Assembly: GCA_019310195.1 (NCBI GenBank)
Contig: JAFDET010000117.1
Coordinates: 1-9,750 of the forward strand
DNA: 9,750 nt
Reading direction: 5' to 3'
DNA from: Deltaproteobacteria bacterium
GTDB taxonomy: Bacteria; Myxococcota_A; UBA9160; JAFDET01
Shown: in pieces, positions 1-6,296 of the stretch
Numbering within the stretch: position 1 is the stretch's first letter
Layout: each line of letters starts with the position of its first letter
Made by a program: the position numbers and the translations under genes
The notes under the pieces: model-generated
What the model was told of the DNA's origin: nothing
Seen by the model: the letters and a program-made list of their open reading frames with translations, nothing else
The model's database searches: none

Positions 1-756
1 GAGCAGGCCCTCGAGCACCGCGGTGACGCCGACCAGGGTGGAGGTGGGGCACACCACCTGACCCTTCTCCAGCGCGGCCAGCGACACATCCACCACCTGC
101 TCCGGCGTCTGCACCACGAACTCGGGAAGCCGCGACTCATCGGTTCCGGCCACCTCGGCGAACTCGGTGGTCACCGGACCCGGGCACAGCGCCTGGACGC
201 GCACGCCGGTCCCCTCCAGCTCGCTGGCCAGGGCCTCGGTCAGGCTGGTGACGAAGGCCTTGGTGGCACTGTAGTTGGCGAACCAAGGCCCCGGCTGGAA
301 GCCGGCCCCCGATGAAACGTTGATGATGGCGCCGGCTCCGCGCTCGACCATGGGCGCCACGGCGGCCCGGCTCAGGCGAGCCAGCGCCAGCACGTTGAGC
401 CGGATCTCGCCCTCGATGCGGTCGGGCTCCACGTCGTGGAAGCGGCCCACGGTGCCGAAGCCGGCGTTGTTCACCAGTAGCGACAGCCGCGGCTCCGCGG
501 CGATGCGGTCCTCGATCTTGCGCAGCTCCGTCGCGTCGGTCAGGTCCGCGGGCTGCACCTCCACGTCGGCGCCGCAGTCGGCGCCCAGGCGCCGCGCCAG
601 GTCCTCCAACCGATCCCGGCGGCGCGCCACCAGGATCAGGTCGTGGCCCTTCTCCGCCAGGCGCTCGGCGAAGCAGAGGCCGATGCCGGCGGAGGCGCCG
701 GTCACCAGGGCCAGGGGTCGGGTGTCCGGTGCGCTCGAGCGGGGGGTTTCGGGCAT
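1..756 (-). CDS. Short-chain dehydrogenase/reductase (SDR), C-terminus cut by window edge
   Basis: This is a classical SDR oxidoreductase, predicted to be a cytosolic NAD(P)-dependent enzyme acting on a carbonyl or hydroxyl group; the substrate cannot be told from sequence. Visible motifs are the Rossmann cofactor loop TGASAGIG (residues 19-26), NNAG at 96-99, the active-site Ser149 and the YSATK motif with Tyr162 and Lys166, so the catalytic set is complete. The PGPV segment after the active site, which usually contacts the nicotinamide, is also present. The start is the ATG at 754-756, preceded by AGGAGG at good spacing. 252 residues lie in the window; the family is usually 250-280, so only a short tail is missing. 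It starts 22 bases after the antiporter stop on the same strand and is probably co-transcribed with it. Arg-rich sequence after the first strand (ARRRDR) suggests NADPH preference (inference). Confidence 0.93.
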   Translation of the reverse strand, partial: MPETPRSSAPDTRPLALVTGASAGIGLCFAERLAEKGHDLILVARRRDRLEDLARRLGADCGADVEVQPADLTDATELRKIEDRIAAEPRLSLLVNNAGFGTVGRFHDVEPDRIEGEIRLNVLALARLSRAAVAPMVERGAGAIINVSSGAGFQPGPWFANYSATKAFVTSLTEALASELEGTGVRVQALCPGPVTTEFAEVAGTDESRLPEFVVQTPEQVVDVSLAALEKGQVVCPTSTLVGVTAVLEGLL

Positions 757-778
757 GACTCGCCTCCTGGGGGTGAGT

Positions 779-2488
779 CTACACCCGCGGGCGCGATTGA
801 CCGAGGCCGCGCATCAGACCGTAGAGGTCGGAGCGCCGCGCCACGCCCACCAGGCGCCCCTCCTCCACCACCGGCCACGATTGGACCCGGTGGCGGTCCA
901 TGCGCTCCAGCGCCGCGGCCAGCGAGTCCTCGGGCGCCAGCGGATCGTCGACGGGGATCGTGAGGTCACCGGCGATCACCAGGCCCCGCAGCGCCGGATC
1001 GTAGAGGGCGTTCTTCACCTCGTCGTAGGAGATGACGCCGGCGAACGCGGCGTCGGGGCCGACGACCGGAAGCACGTCGGCCGAGCTCTCGCCCAGCGCG
1101 CGCAGGACCTTCTCGAAGCTGGCCCCCTGCCCGATGGTGCGCGGGCGCCGGCGCATGGCGTGCAGCACGGTGGGAGCGCGCGGCGTGTCCTCCACATCGC
1201 CCCGCAGCAGGCCCAGGTTGCGGCGCAGCTCCACCCACACCCAGCGCACCGCGTCGAAGCCGGTGGCCTCGGGGTGCGACAGCAGGTTGGCCAGCTTGAC
1301 CTCGCCGGAGCGCACCGCGGTGCGTCGCGTCAGCCAGGGGCCGATCAGCTCGAAAACCACCACCGACGCCACCACCACGCTGCGCAGCTCGGCCGTGGCG
1401 TCGGCCGCCACCGCCTCCAGGGCGGCCACCAGTCCCAGGGCCACGCCCGCCTGGCAGAGCAGGCCCGAGCCCAGCTCGCGTGGGATCCCCTCCTCCCAGT
1501 GGGTCAGGTGCAGGCCAATCCGAGCGCCGAAGATCTTGCCCGCGGTGCGAGCGCCGATGAAGAGCAGGCCCAACACACCGGCCTGGGCCAACGCCTCCAC
1601 GTGGAGGTCGCGGCCCGCCGCCAGGAAGAAGAGCACGTACAGCGGATAGACCGTGTTCTCCAGGTAGCGGAAGAGCTGGTCGGCGTGGGGCGATGCGTTG
1701 GTCAGAGCCAGGCCGGCGGCGAAGCAGGCCAGCATGGCCAGGCCGGTGGCGCCGGGGCGGATCCCGTGGGCCACGCCCAGGGCGCCCAGCACCACGAGGA
1801 TCCCCACCAGCACCATCTCGCGGCGGCCCGTCAGTGATTCGAGCCAGATCGCCGCGCCCAGTCCGAGCAGTGCACCCACCACCAGCGTGCCGACGGCCAA
1901 GGAGGTCGCGGCCAGGGCGCCGCCCCCGCCGAAGGCCAGGCTCAGCAGCAGCGGAAAGGCGAGCAGCGCCACCAGGTTGTTCTGCCCCACGCAGAGGATC
2001 AGACAGCGCGTCGCGGGGCCTTCGGCCTCGACCTCGCGCAGGGTGACCAGGGTGGCGCTGGGCGCGCTTGACACTGCGAGCGCGGGTGCGATCACGGCCA
2101 GGCGCCAATCCCCGGTGCCGGCCAGGACGGCGAGGCCCACCAGCAGGGCGGTGAGCCCGATCTCGGCAGCCGAGACGCCCAGCACGCGGACCCCGACCCG
2201 GCGGAAGACCTCGAAGCGGAACTCGGCGCCGATCCCGAACAAGATGAAGCCGACGGCAAGCTCCCCGAGCCCATCGAGCGGTCCCCCGGTGGACGGGCCC
2301 AGCAGCATTCGCCCCAGGCCGACGTCCGGATCGAACAGGCGCAGCAGTCCGCCAGGTCCGAGCGCGAGCCCCACCAGCAGGTAGACCGTGACGCGGGGAA
2401 TGCCGACGCGACCGGCCGCCCGGCCGAGCGCGAGGCTCAGCAGGAGTGCGACGGCCAGAGGGAGGAGCGCCCGGAAGAATGAGTCCAG
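779..2488 (-). CDS. Cation:proton antiporter (CPA superfamily) with C-terminal CBS domain pair
   Basis: An inner-membrane monovalent cation/H+ exchanger-type protein. Residues about 1-395 form a long run of hydrophobic helices with the Na_H_Exchanger pattern: the early helix ending VYLLVGLALGPGG and the central SAPSATLVTLRE followed by GQNNLVALLAF. Residues about 440-565 form two CBS modules (DVLPVVG..GVISYDEV and VQSWPVVEEG..GVARRSDL), which in this family commonly bind nucleotides and regulate transport. The first GTG in frame (2372-2374) would cut the first helix. The frame is open up to a TGA at 2489-2491, and the CTG next to it (2486-2488) gives a 569-residue protein with an intact first helix and a GGGGAG ribosome binding site 7 bases upstream. 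I therefore choose CTG, with moderate confidence. The acidic motif expected in helix 5 (ND or DD) reads Asn170-Asn171. The SDR gene follows after 22 bases. Confidence 0.85.
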   Translation of the reverse strand: MDSFFRALLPLAVALLLSLALGRAAGRVGIPRVTVYLLVGLALGPGGLLRLFDPDVGLGRMLLGPSTGGPLDGLGELAVGFILFGIGAEFRFEVFRRVGVRVLGVSAAEIGLTALLVGLAVLAGTGDWRLAVIAPALAVSSAPSATLVTLREVEAEGPATRCLILCVGQNNLVALLAFPLLLSLAFGGGGALAATSLAVGTLVVGALLGLGAAIWLESLTGRREMVLVGILVVLGALGVAHGIRPGATGLAMLACFAAGLALTNASPHADQLFRYLENTVYPLYVLFFLAAGRDLHVEALAQAGVLGLLFIGARTAGKIFGARIGLHLTHWEEGIPRELGSGLLCQAGVALGLVAALEAVAADATAELRSVVVASVVVFELIGPWLTRRTAVRSGEVKLANLLSHPEATGFDAVRWVWVELRRNLGLLRGDVEDTPRAPTVLHAMRRRPRTIGQGASFEKVLRALGESSADVLPVVGPDAAFAGVISYDEVKNALYDPALRGLVIAGDLTIPVDDPLAPEDSLAAALERMDRHRVQSWPVVEEGRLVGVARRSDLYGLMRGLGQSRPRV

Positions 2489-2495
2489 TCAGTTT

Positions 2496-2510
2496 CTCCC
2501 CGAATCGGGG
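2496..2510 (-). promoter_or_regulatory. RBS-containing hairpin upstream of antiporter gene
   Basis: Positions 2498-2510 form a perfect 6+1+6 inverted repeat (CCCCGA-A-TCGGGG on the plus strand). Read on the minus strand, its distal arm plus the next two bases gives GGGGAG (2501-2496), the best Shine-Dalgarno for the CTG start at 2488 with a 7-base spacer. A realistic RNA hairpin would pair CCCC with GGGG around a 5-base loop and so hide the ribosome binding site. In DNA form the repeat could instead be an operator between the two divergent genes. The repeat is seen; either function is inference. Confidence 0.4.
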
Positions 2511-2512
2511 CC

Positions 2513-2520
2513 TATGCTAG
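2513..2520 (+). promoter_or_regulatory. Candidate -10 element (TATGCTAG) before the MlaC-like gene
   Basis: TATGCTAG lies 51 bases before the GTG start at 2572 and resembles a sigma-70 -10 box (TATGCT). A similar TATGGTAG occurs before the acyl-CoA dehydrogenase gene. No convincing -35 hexamer is visible at the expected distance, so the call is weak. Confidence 0.25.
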
Positions 2521-2571
2521 CCTGCTCCACTCGCGCGGGCCGCACGGCTTCGCGCTCTTCGGAGGCTGGCC

Positions 2572-3255
2572 GTGATCCGGAGATCCTCTCCCCGCTCCTG
2601 CAACCGCAACTTCGTCCTGCTCGCGCTCGTTGCGGGTCTTCTCGCCGCGCCGGCCCAGGCCGACTCCCACCTGGGCGACGAGGCGCGCACCTTCCTGACC
2701 GGCTTCCACCAGCGCATCGACGCGATCGGTTCCGACTCGGACGCCGGCCCCGACGACAAGCGCGCCCGGGTGGCGAAGGAGCTGGCGGCCCACCTGGACT
2801 ACGGGCACCTGGCCGCCGCCGCCCTGGGCAAGAGCGCCGAGGGCTTCTCCAAGGAGCAGTTCGCCGACTTCGCCCAGGAGTACGGCGTCTTCCTGACCGA
2901 CTTCTTCATCGGAAGCATCGCCGCCTCGGAGCCGGAGCCGCTCAAGATCCTGGACGTGAACCAGCAGGGCGACCACGTGACCGTGCGCACCGCCGGCAAG
3001 GCGCGCAAGGGCTTCATTCCGGGCTCGATGCGCATCCCCCGGGAATCGCCCGAAGGACGCGTGGTCACCTACGGCCTGCGCCAGCGCCACGGTGCGTGGC
3101 GCTTCCAGAGCGTGTCCTTCGGCGGCGTGGACACCAGCACCACGTTCCGGGGCCAGTTCGAGTCGTTCCTGCGCAGTGGCACTCCCGACGCCCTGACCGA
3201 GGAGCTCCGCAAGCGCAACCGCGCCGCCGCCGAGAAGAATCCCTTCGCCAGCTGA
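2572..3255 (+). CDS. MlaC/Ttg2D-like periplasmic phospholipid-binding protein
   Basis: A 227-residue exported protein of the MlaC (Tol-Tol, Ttg2D) family. MlaC shuttles phospholipids between the outer-membrane MlaA complex and the inner-membrane MlaFEDB ABC transporter. Residues 1-30 form a signal peptide: Arg-rich start, hydrophobic core about 14-26, and cleavage after AQA at 28-30. The mature part shows the family pattern: a helical first half ending in FADFAQEYGVFLTDFF, a central strand region (HVTVRTAG), and a C-terminal block WRFQSVSFGGV followed by FRGQFESFL and a terminal ELRKRN helix. The usual RYWR-like segment is replaced by LAAAALGKS, so it is a divergent member. The GTG start is set by GGAGG at 2561-2565 with a 6-base spacer. 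No other mla genes are in the window; the next gene downstream is MAPEG, 35 bases on. Confidence 0.78.
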   Translation: MIRRSSPRSCNRNFVLLALVAGLLAAPAQADSHLGDEARTFLTGFHQRIDAIGSDSDAGPDDKRARVAKELAAHLDYGHLAAAALGKSAEGFSKEQFADFAQEYGVFLTDFFIGSIAASEPEPLKILDVNQQGDHVTVRTAGKARKGFIPGSMRIPRESPEGRVVTYGLRQRHGAWRFQSVSFGGVDTSTTFRGQFESFLRSGTPDALTEELRKRNRAAAEKNPFAS

Positions 3256-3290
3256 GAGCGGTGTAAGGTGGGGACCCGGAGGTCTCCGCC

Positions 3291-3677
3291 ATGACGACTC
3301 CCTTCTGGTGTCTCTTCATCGCTGCCGTCCTGCCCTACGTCCTATCCAGCCTGGGCGGCTACTTCCGCGTGCGCCAGCTCGGCACGCTGGACAACAAGCA
3401 CCCGCGCATCCAGAAGCTGCAGCTCGAGGGCATCGGCGCGCGCGTCTTCGGTGCGGAGCAGAACGCCTTCGAGATCCTGCCGGTGTTCGCGGCGGCGGTG
3501 CTGGTGTCCCACCTGGCCGGCGCCGACGCCGCGCGGGCGGCTCAGCTCTCCGAGGCCTTCATCCTGACCCGGATCCTCCACCCGATCCTGTATGCCGCCA
3601 ACCAGGACATCCTGCGCTCGGTCGTCTTTCTGACGGGCCTGGGCTGCTGCATCGCCCTGTTCGTGATCTCCACGTAG
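3291..3677 (+). CDS. MAPEG family membrane protein
   Basis: A 128-residue integral membrane protein of the MAPEG superfamily (membrane-associated proteins in eicosanoid and glutathione metabolism). Members are often glutathione-dependent transferases or peroxidases, but bacterial ones are mostly uncharacterised. Hydrophobic segments lie at about 3-22, 65-88 and 105-126, close to the usual four-helix layout. The diagnostic segment is GAEQNAFEILPVFAAAVLVS (about residues 54-73), matching the family pattern in which conserved Asn and Glu face the glutathione site. Another conserved element is RILHPILYA before the last helix. The ATG has GGAGG 8 bases upstream (3278-3282). It may be co-transcribed with the MlaC-like gene 35 bases before it. 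Its stop lies only 9 bases from the stop of the converging YfcG-like GST gene. Confidence 0.87.
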   Translation: MTTPFWCLFIAAVLPYVLSSLGGYFRVRQLGTLDNKHPRIQKLQLEGIGARVFGAEQNAFEILPVFAAAVLVSHLAGADAARAAQLSEAFILTRILHPILYAANQDILRSVVFLTGLGCCIALFVIST

Positions 3678-3686
3678 CGCACGTCA

Positions 3687-4361
3687 CTACGCGAGCATCT
3701 TGCGGGCGGTCTTCTCGATCTCCTCGGGCTTCGGCGCTTCGTCGGACTCGGGCGGCGCGGGCACGGCGCGACCGCGCTGCACAGCGGGCCGGTCGCCGAC
3801 GGCCGCCATCCAGCGCTCCAGGTTCTCGAGGCCCTCGGTCTCCACACCCGCCCAGCCCGCGATGGAGACCCACGGCCAGGTGGCGATGTCGGCAATGGAG
3901 TAATCGCCGGCCAGGAACTCGGTCTCGCCGAGGCGCCGATCCACCACCTCGTACAGGCGCCGCGTCTCGCGCTGGTAGCGCTCGATGGCGAACGGGATCT
4001 TCTCCGGCGCGTAGCGGAAGAACACATTGGCCTGACCCTGCATGGGGCCGAGGCCGCCCATCTGGAACATCAGCCACTGGATCGCCCGCGAGCGACCCGC
4101 CGCGTCGCTGGGCAGCAGCTTGCCGGTCTTCTCGGCCAGGTAGACGAGGATGGCGCCGGACTCGAACACGGCCAGGTCGTCGGCGTCGCGATCCACCAGG
4201 GCCGGGATGCGGCCGTTCGGATTGATGGCCAGGTACCAGTCTTCTTTCTGGACCAGCTTGCCCAGGTCGATGGGCTGGACCGTGTAGGGCAGCTCCAGCT
4301 CCTCGAGCATGATGGAGGCCTTCCAGCCGTTGGGGGTCGGGGCGGTGTAGAGGTCGATCAC
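3687..4361 (-). CDS. yfcG: Nu-class glutathione transferase / disulfide-bond oxidoreductase, YfcG-like
   Basis: A 224-residue cytosolic GST-fold protein closely resembling E. coli YfcG, a nu-class enzyme with glutathione-dependent disulfide reductase activity. The N-terminal thioredoxin-like domain (about 1-85) begins MIDLYTAPTPNGWKAS, with Thr9 and Asn11 at the positions that contact glutathione in YfcG. It continues with NPNGRIPALVD (cis-Pro segment) and FESGAILVYLAEKTG. The helical C-terminal domain carries the class signature GGLGPMQGQ, then IERYQRETRRLYEVVDRRL and the GST N-capping region YSIADIATWPWV. The tail (PPESDEAPKPEEIEKTARKMLA) is charged and probably flexible. The GTG start at 4361 has AAGGAG 5 bases upstream; the frame stays open far beyond it, antisense to the next gene, but that part has no GST similarity. 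It diverges from the lipoprotein hydrolase gene across 48 bases. Confidence 0.92.
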   Translation of the reverse strand: MIDLYTAPTPNGWKASIMLEELELPYTVQPIDLGKLVQKEDWYLAINPNGRIPALVDRDADDLAVFESGAILVYLAEKTGKLLPSDAAGRSRAIQWLMFQMGGLGPMQGQANVFFRYAPEKIPFAIERYQRETRRLYEVVDRRLGETEFLAGDYSIADIATWPWVSIAGWAGVETEGLENLERWMAAVGDRPAVQRGRAVPAPPESDEAPKPEEIEKTARKMLA

Positions 4362-4366
4362 GGGGG

Positions 4367-4372
4367 CTCCTT
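4367..4372 (-). promoter_or_regulatory. Ribosome binding site fixing the GTG start of the YfcG-like gene
   Basis: AAGGAG on the minus strand lies 5 bases before the GTG at 4361. It settles the start at the residue that aligns with Met1 of YfcG, although the same frame stays open for several hundred codons upstream. Confidence 0.7.
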
Positions 4373-4409
4373 CCGGGGCGATCAGGATACACGCTAGATT
4401 CCGGCCACC

Positions 4410-6245
4410 GTGCCCAGGTTTCACCTCGCCGTCCTGATTCTGGCCGCCACCCTCGCCGCCTGCGCCAAGCCGGTGGGCGTGGAGCGCGTGGATCCCCAGA
4501 CGGCCCAGCGCGCGCTGACGCGCAACGTGCTGTCGTCGGGCGAGCCCAGCTCCTTCGCCAAAGCGCAGCTCCTGCAGCGCGGGCTCTGGAATCGCTACCT
4601 CGACACGCCCAGCCAGGCCTTGGAGCTGCTGCGTGCCGAGCTCGGGGGGCCGATCGATGACCAGCTTCTCTTTGCGCTGGCCGAGCTCTCCTTCCACCAG
4701 GGACAGAAGGCAGGGAGCACGGCGCAGTTCCTGGCCGCTGCCTGCTACGCGTACGCCTTCCTGTTCCCGGAGTCGGGGAAAGAGGCGGGCCCCTACGACG
4801 CCCGAACGCGCCTGGCGCTCGACCTCTACAACCGCGGCCTGGGCCGGGGGTTCCAGGCGGACGGGGACGACGCGGTGGCGCTGCGCGGGGGGAGCTTCGC
4901 GCTGCCCTTCGGGCAGCTCGAAGTGGAGCTCGATCCGACCGGCTTCGAATGGGCGGGCTACCGGTTCGCCCGCTTCAAGGACCTCTCCCGCTTCGAGTTG
5001 CGCGGCCTCCGCAACCGCTACCGGCGGCCCGGGATCGGCGCCGCGCTCGGCGGATCCCTCGATCCTCCGGACGGCGCGGGGGACGCGCCGCCGGCGCTGC
5101 GCGTACCGCCGGGCATCACGATACCGGTGACGGCGCTGCTCCGGATCGAGCGGCCGCGGGAGTCGGTCATCGAGGGACACGTGCGCGGCACGCTGCGGAT
5201 CTTTGCAGAGCAACGCGAGCCCGACGTGACCATCGACAGCCGCGTCGTCCCGCTCGAGTACGAGCCCAGCGCTGCGCTGGCCTACACCCTCGAGGGGTCC
5301 AAGCTGTGGTCGTTCGAGAACAAGGGGTTTCTCTCGGGCGACTTCCGCTCGGAGCTGGACGGCCTCTATTCCCTGATTCCGTATCGACCGCGTCGGATTC
5401 CGGTCGTCCTGGTCCACGGCACGGCTTCGAGCCCCGCGCGCTGGGCCCAGATGATCAACGAGCTGGCCAACGATCCCCGGCTCCACTCCCGCTACCAGTT
5501 CTGGCTCTTCCTCTACAACACCGGCAATCCCATCCTCTACTCGGCCTCGGTGCTGCGACACTCGTTGATCGACGCCGTGGCGCAGCTCGACCCCACGAGC
5601 GTCGATCCTGCGCTTCGGAACATGGTCGTGATCGGCCACAGCCAGGGTGGCCTGCTGACCCGGCTGATGGTCACCGATAGCGGCGACCGGTTCTGGGACT
5701 CGACCTTCAAGAAGCCCCTCGACCAGCTCGAGATCAGTCCCGACACCCACTCACTGATGGAGTCGGCCTTCTTCTTCGAGGCCGTCCCTTCCGTGACGAG
5801 CGTCGTGTTCATCTCTACGCCCCACCGCGGGAGCTATCTGGCCGGGCGACGACTCGCCGCACTGCTGGGCCGACTGGTGAGCTTCCCGTTCCGGCTGGCG
5901 GCCGTGGGCGGCGAGGTGCTGACCAACAATCAGGACGCGCTGGCGGGGCGCAAGCTGAAGCGCGTGGCCTCCAGCGTGGACAACATGAACCCCAAGCACC
6001 CCTTCAGCGTGACGCTGTCCGCAAGCCCCATTGCAGCGGGTGTGACCGCCCACTCCATCATCTCCGTCAAAGGCGACGGTCCCCCCTGGGCGGGCAAGAA
6101 CGACGGGGTGGTTGCGTACGACAGCGCGCACATGGAGGACGTCGCCTCCGAGCTGGTGGTGCGCTCCGGGCACTCCACCCAGGGGGAGCCCGCCACCATC
6201 GAGGAGGTGCGCCGCATCCTGCTGGAGCACGTGGAAGCCCGCTGA
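4410..6245 (+). CDS. Large lipoprotein with C-terminal alpha/beta hydrolase (lipase/esterase-like) domain
   Basis: A 611-residue predicted lipoprotein. Residues 1-18 form a lipoprotein signal peptide with lipobox LAAC (Cys18). The +2 residue is Ala, which favours the outer membrane. Residues about 30-150 are helix-rich; about 150-325 look strand-rich and match no family I can name. The hydrolase domain begins near 330: VVLVHGT (oxyanion segment, His336-Gly337), nucleophile elbow GHSQG with Ser411, and STPHRGS (469-475), a segment common in lipase-like hydrolases. Acid and base are probably Asp565 (KNDGVV) and His588 (SGHST), so the catalytic triad looks complete. The substrate is unknown; a lipid ester or peptidoglycan-linked ester would fit the location (inference). 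An in-frame TAG at 4395-4397 limits the start and GTG 4410 is the only candidate. No clear ribosome binding site is visible. The acyl-CoA dehydrogenase gene follows 51 bases downstream. Confidence 0.85.
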   Translation: MPRFHLAVLILAATLAACAKPVGVERVDPQTAQRALTRNVLSSGEPSSFAKAQLLQRGLWNRYLDTPSQALELLRAELGGPIDDQLLFALAELSFHQGQKAGSTAQFLAAACYAYAFLFPESGKEAGPYDARTRLALDLYNRGLGRGFQADGDDAVALRGGSFALPFGQLEVELDPTGFEWAGYRFARFKDLSRFELRGLRNRYRRPGIGAALGGSLDPPDGAGDAPPALRVPPGITIPVTALLRIERPRESVIEGHVRGTLRIFAEQREPDVTIDSRVVPLEYEPSAALAYTLEGSKLWSFENKGFLSGDFRSELDGLYSLIPYRPRRIPVVLVHGTASSPARWAQMINELANDPRLHSRYQFWLFLYNTGNPILYSASVLRHSLIDAVAQLDPTSVDPALRNMVVIGHSQGGLLTRLMVTDSGDRFWDSTFKKPLDQLEISPDTHSLMESAFFFEAVPSVTSVVFISTPHRGSYLAGRRLAALLGRLVSFPFRLAAVGGEVLTNNQDALAGRKLKRVASSVDNMNPKHPFSVTLSASPIAAGVTAHSIISVKGDGPPWAGKNDGVVAYDSAHMEDVASELVVRSGHSTQGEPATIEEVRRILLEHVEAR

Positions 6246-6259
6246 GCCGCGCCGCCGGA

Positions 6260-6267
6260 TATGGTAG
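6260..6267 (+). promoter_or_regulatory. Candidate -10 element (TATGGTAG) before acyl-CoA dehydrogenase gene
   Basis: TATGGTAG lies 29 bases before the ATG at 6297, between it and the hydrolase stop. It resembles a -10 box and the TATGCTAG at 2513-2520. It would allow the dehydrogenase its own promoter. No -35 is evident. Confidence 0.22.
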
Positions 6268-6284
6268 AACCGGGGTGCGGGTCC

Positions 6285-6289
6285 GGGAG
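6285..6289 (+). promoter_or_regulatory. Ribosome binding site deciding the acyl-CoA dehydrogenase start
   Basis: GGGAG lies 7 bases before ATG 6297. The earlier in-frame ATG at 6261 has no comparable site and would add a Gly/Ser-rich 12-residue leader (EPGCGSGSSR) atypical of the family, so 6297 is preferred. Confidence 0.6.
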
Positions 6290-6296
6290 CTCCAGG

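Noticed and set aside
275..1837. 520-codon plus-strand open frame opposite the SDR and antiporter genes
   Set aside because: Its translation is Arg/Pro/His/Gln-rich with no recognisable domain, and both genes on the other strand have complete family motifs. This is the usual long antisense frame in GC-rich DNA.
2388..3266. 292-codon plus-strand frame overlapping the MlaC-like gene
   Set aside because: It is Arg-rich without a domain and in a different frame from the MlaC-like protein, which has a signal peptide, family motifs and a ribosome binding site.
3673..3691. Short inverted repeat CGTAG/CTACG spanning the two facing stop codons
   Set aside because: A 5-base stem around a 9-base loop without a T-run is expected by chance and partly follows from two TAG stops facing each other.
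4362..5750. Upstream in-frame extension of the YfcG-like GST to a 687-residue fusion
   Set aside because: The extra 463 codons lie antisense to the lipoprotein hydrolase, show no domain, and end at a GTG with a strong ribosome binding site that matches the YfcG N-terminus.
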